Shown here piece after piece: positions 63,389-64,000 of a DNA stretch of 64,000 bases. Numbering within the stretch: the first letter of the stretch is position 1; the number at the start of each line of letters is the position of its first letter. The translations under genes and the position numbers were made by a program. The notes under the pieces are model-generated. The model saw only the letters and a program-made list of their open reading frames with translations. It was not told the DNA's origin and did not search any database. This DNA is from CAYWOS01 sp964459985 (lineage in GTDB: Bacteria > Bacillota > Clostridia > Christensenellales > Aristaeellaceae): the NCBI GenBank assembly GCA_964459985.1, contig CAYWOS010000005.1, positions 41,817 to 105,816 on the forward strand, read 5' to 3'.

Positions 63389-63488
63389 CGGTCGATATGC
63401 CTGCCTTTCGCTTTCGTGGATGCCGTTGATTTCCTTGCTGCGCGCATTTCGCAGCCCGATAGGGAACGGCTCGGCGAACGCCGCCGCT

Positions 63489-63760
63489 GCCGGGCTCGGC
63501 GCCCGGTCGTAGTTTATCACAAATATCGCGCATGGTCTACCGTCTGCGCGGAGCCTCGCGGAGGATGTGCGCCGGGCTGGGCGCCCGGTCGAAGTTCATC
63601 ACAAATATGGCGCTTGGTCTACCGTTTGCGCGGAGTCTCGCGGAGGACGCGTGCCGGGCTCGACGCCCGGTCGAAGTTCATCACAAATATCGCGCTTAGC
63701 TACCGTCTGCGCGGAGCCTCGCGAAGGATGCGCGCCGGGCTTGACGCCCGGGCTGCATTC
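63489..63760. repeat. 82-bp intergenic tandem repeat
   Basis: Units begin with GCCGGGCT at 63489, 63571, 63653 and, shortened by one base, 63734, so there are three full copies and part of a fourth. Each unit has a hairpin formed by GCCGGGC and GCCCGGT, a TTCATCACAAATAT core and GCGCGGAGCCTCGCG. Most differences between copies are substitutions. The stretch of 507 bp between the histidine phosphatase and the tRNA (63389-63895) otherwise holds only the tRNA promoter. The two other hairpin-rich blocks of this window show a similar style. Confidence 0.88.
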
Positions 63761-63843
63761 TGTTTTCTTTGGTTTTCATGCGTTGACCGTCGAGATCACG
63801 CTTCCGTTCAATTCGCAATCCCGCGCCCGACCGAATTTGACCC

Positions 63844-63872
63844 TTGACGAAACATGCCCGCCGTGGTATACT
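63844..63872 (+). promoter_or_regulatory. Promoter of tRNA-Ser
   Basis: TTGACG (63844-63849) and TATACT (63867-63872) with a 17-bp spacer lie 23 nt before the tRNA 5' end. Confidence 0.75.
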
Positions 63873-63895
63873 TTCAGCCGTCGATCGCGCGATTT

Positions 63896-63987
63896 GGAGA
63901 AGTCGCCTAGCTTGGTCGAGGGCGCACGATTGGAAATCGTGTAACCTGTAAAAGGGTTCGAGGGTTCGAATCCCTCCTTCTCCGCCA
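63896..63987 (+). tRNA. tRNA-Ser(GGA)
   Basis: The acceptor stem GGAGAAG pairs with CTTCTCC (63977-63983), followed by discriminator G and an encoded CCA. The anticodon stem CACGA/TCGTG encloses the loop TTGGAAA with anticodon GGA, reading UCC/UCU serine codons. A long variable arm and the T-loop TTCGAAT are present, the class II hallmark of tRNA-Ser. Confidence 0.96.
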
Positions 63988-64000
63988 CAACATCACCTCT

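Noticed and set aside
63489..63760. CRISPR array
   Set aside because: The 82-bp units are contiguous and similar over their full length, without unique spacers, and no cas genes are present.
63776..63988. Minus-strand frame starting M-A-E-K-E-G-F-E-P-S
   Set aside because: This is the well-known false protein made by translating the complement of a tRNA-Ser gene; the tRNA is clear at 63896-63987.

Overview
The window is GC-rich DNA from a Gram-positive, Clostridia-like member of the Bacillota. The evidence is a spore-associated gene block (yabP, yabQ, divIC-type, a GerMN-domain protein and a CotH-kinase protein), an Rrf2 regulator/cysteine desulfurase/IscU cluster, penicillin-binding D,D-carboxypeptidases of the DacF type, an ECF transporter S component and strong Shine-Dalgarno sites. 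Most recognisable promoters are sigma-A-like with 17-bp spacers. A run of exactly 100 Ns at 28901-29000 is a scaffold gap, so this is a draft or metagenome-derived assembly. Genus and species cannot be fixed from the sequence alone.

Layout. 0.1-2.5 kb: GerMN protein, an intergenic array of perfect hairpins, and GAPDH on the minus strand. 2.6-9.4 kb: a plus-strand run of small accessory enzymes (DUF5131 protein, three GNAT acetyltransferases, two APH-fold kinases, a TrmO-like methyltransferase, a short QueG-like Fe-S protein). 9.4-12.0 kb, minus strand: a secreted lamin-tail/CotH protein and a small secreted protein. 12.2-21.4 kb, plus strand: iscR-iscS-iscU-hflX, then three tandem M15 (VanY-type) peptidases, a YprB-like nuclease, a TPR protein and an S11 D,D-carboxypeptidase. 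21.6-25.7 kb: an ECF S component next to type III pantothenate kinase, homoserine dehydrogenase and a degenerate CapA-like protein. 25.7-32.9 kb, minus strand: DacF, a GH43 glycosidase, a repeat-embedded assembly gap, then ppx, divIC, yabQ, yabP, lgt and an Fe-S aldo/keto reductase. 33.1-35.1 kb: NADP-type glutamate dehydrogenase and a DUF308-like membrane protein.

35.4-60.7 kb is one giant secreted repeat protein (about 8450 codons). A single in-frame TAG splits it into 1683-aa and 6765-aa reading frames, with an ATG in the same frame directly after the stop. It has a signal peptide, a 33-unit E-P-T stalk, RTX-like G-G-x-G-x-D motifs, hundreds of glycine/alanine-rich beta-helix-like repeats, a 414-residue exact-register tandem duplication and a C-terminal globular domain with no visible wall anchor. 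Its repeat style resembles filamentous adhesins of the leukotoxin LktA/haemagglutinin type. It is the most unusual element of the window.

60.8-64.0 kb: a promoter with a palindrome and a strong ribosome-binding site feeding only an 8-codon frame and apparently decayed sequence, then a TetR regulator with a DUF2975-like membrane protein, a histidine phosphatase, an 82-bp tandem repeat and tRNA-Ser(GGA) at the right edge. Cell-envelope functions dominate: five D,D-peptidases, Lgt, a CotH protein, DivIC and the giant adhesin all lie here.
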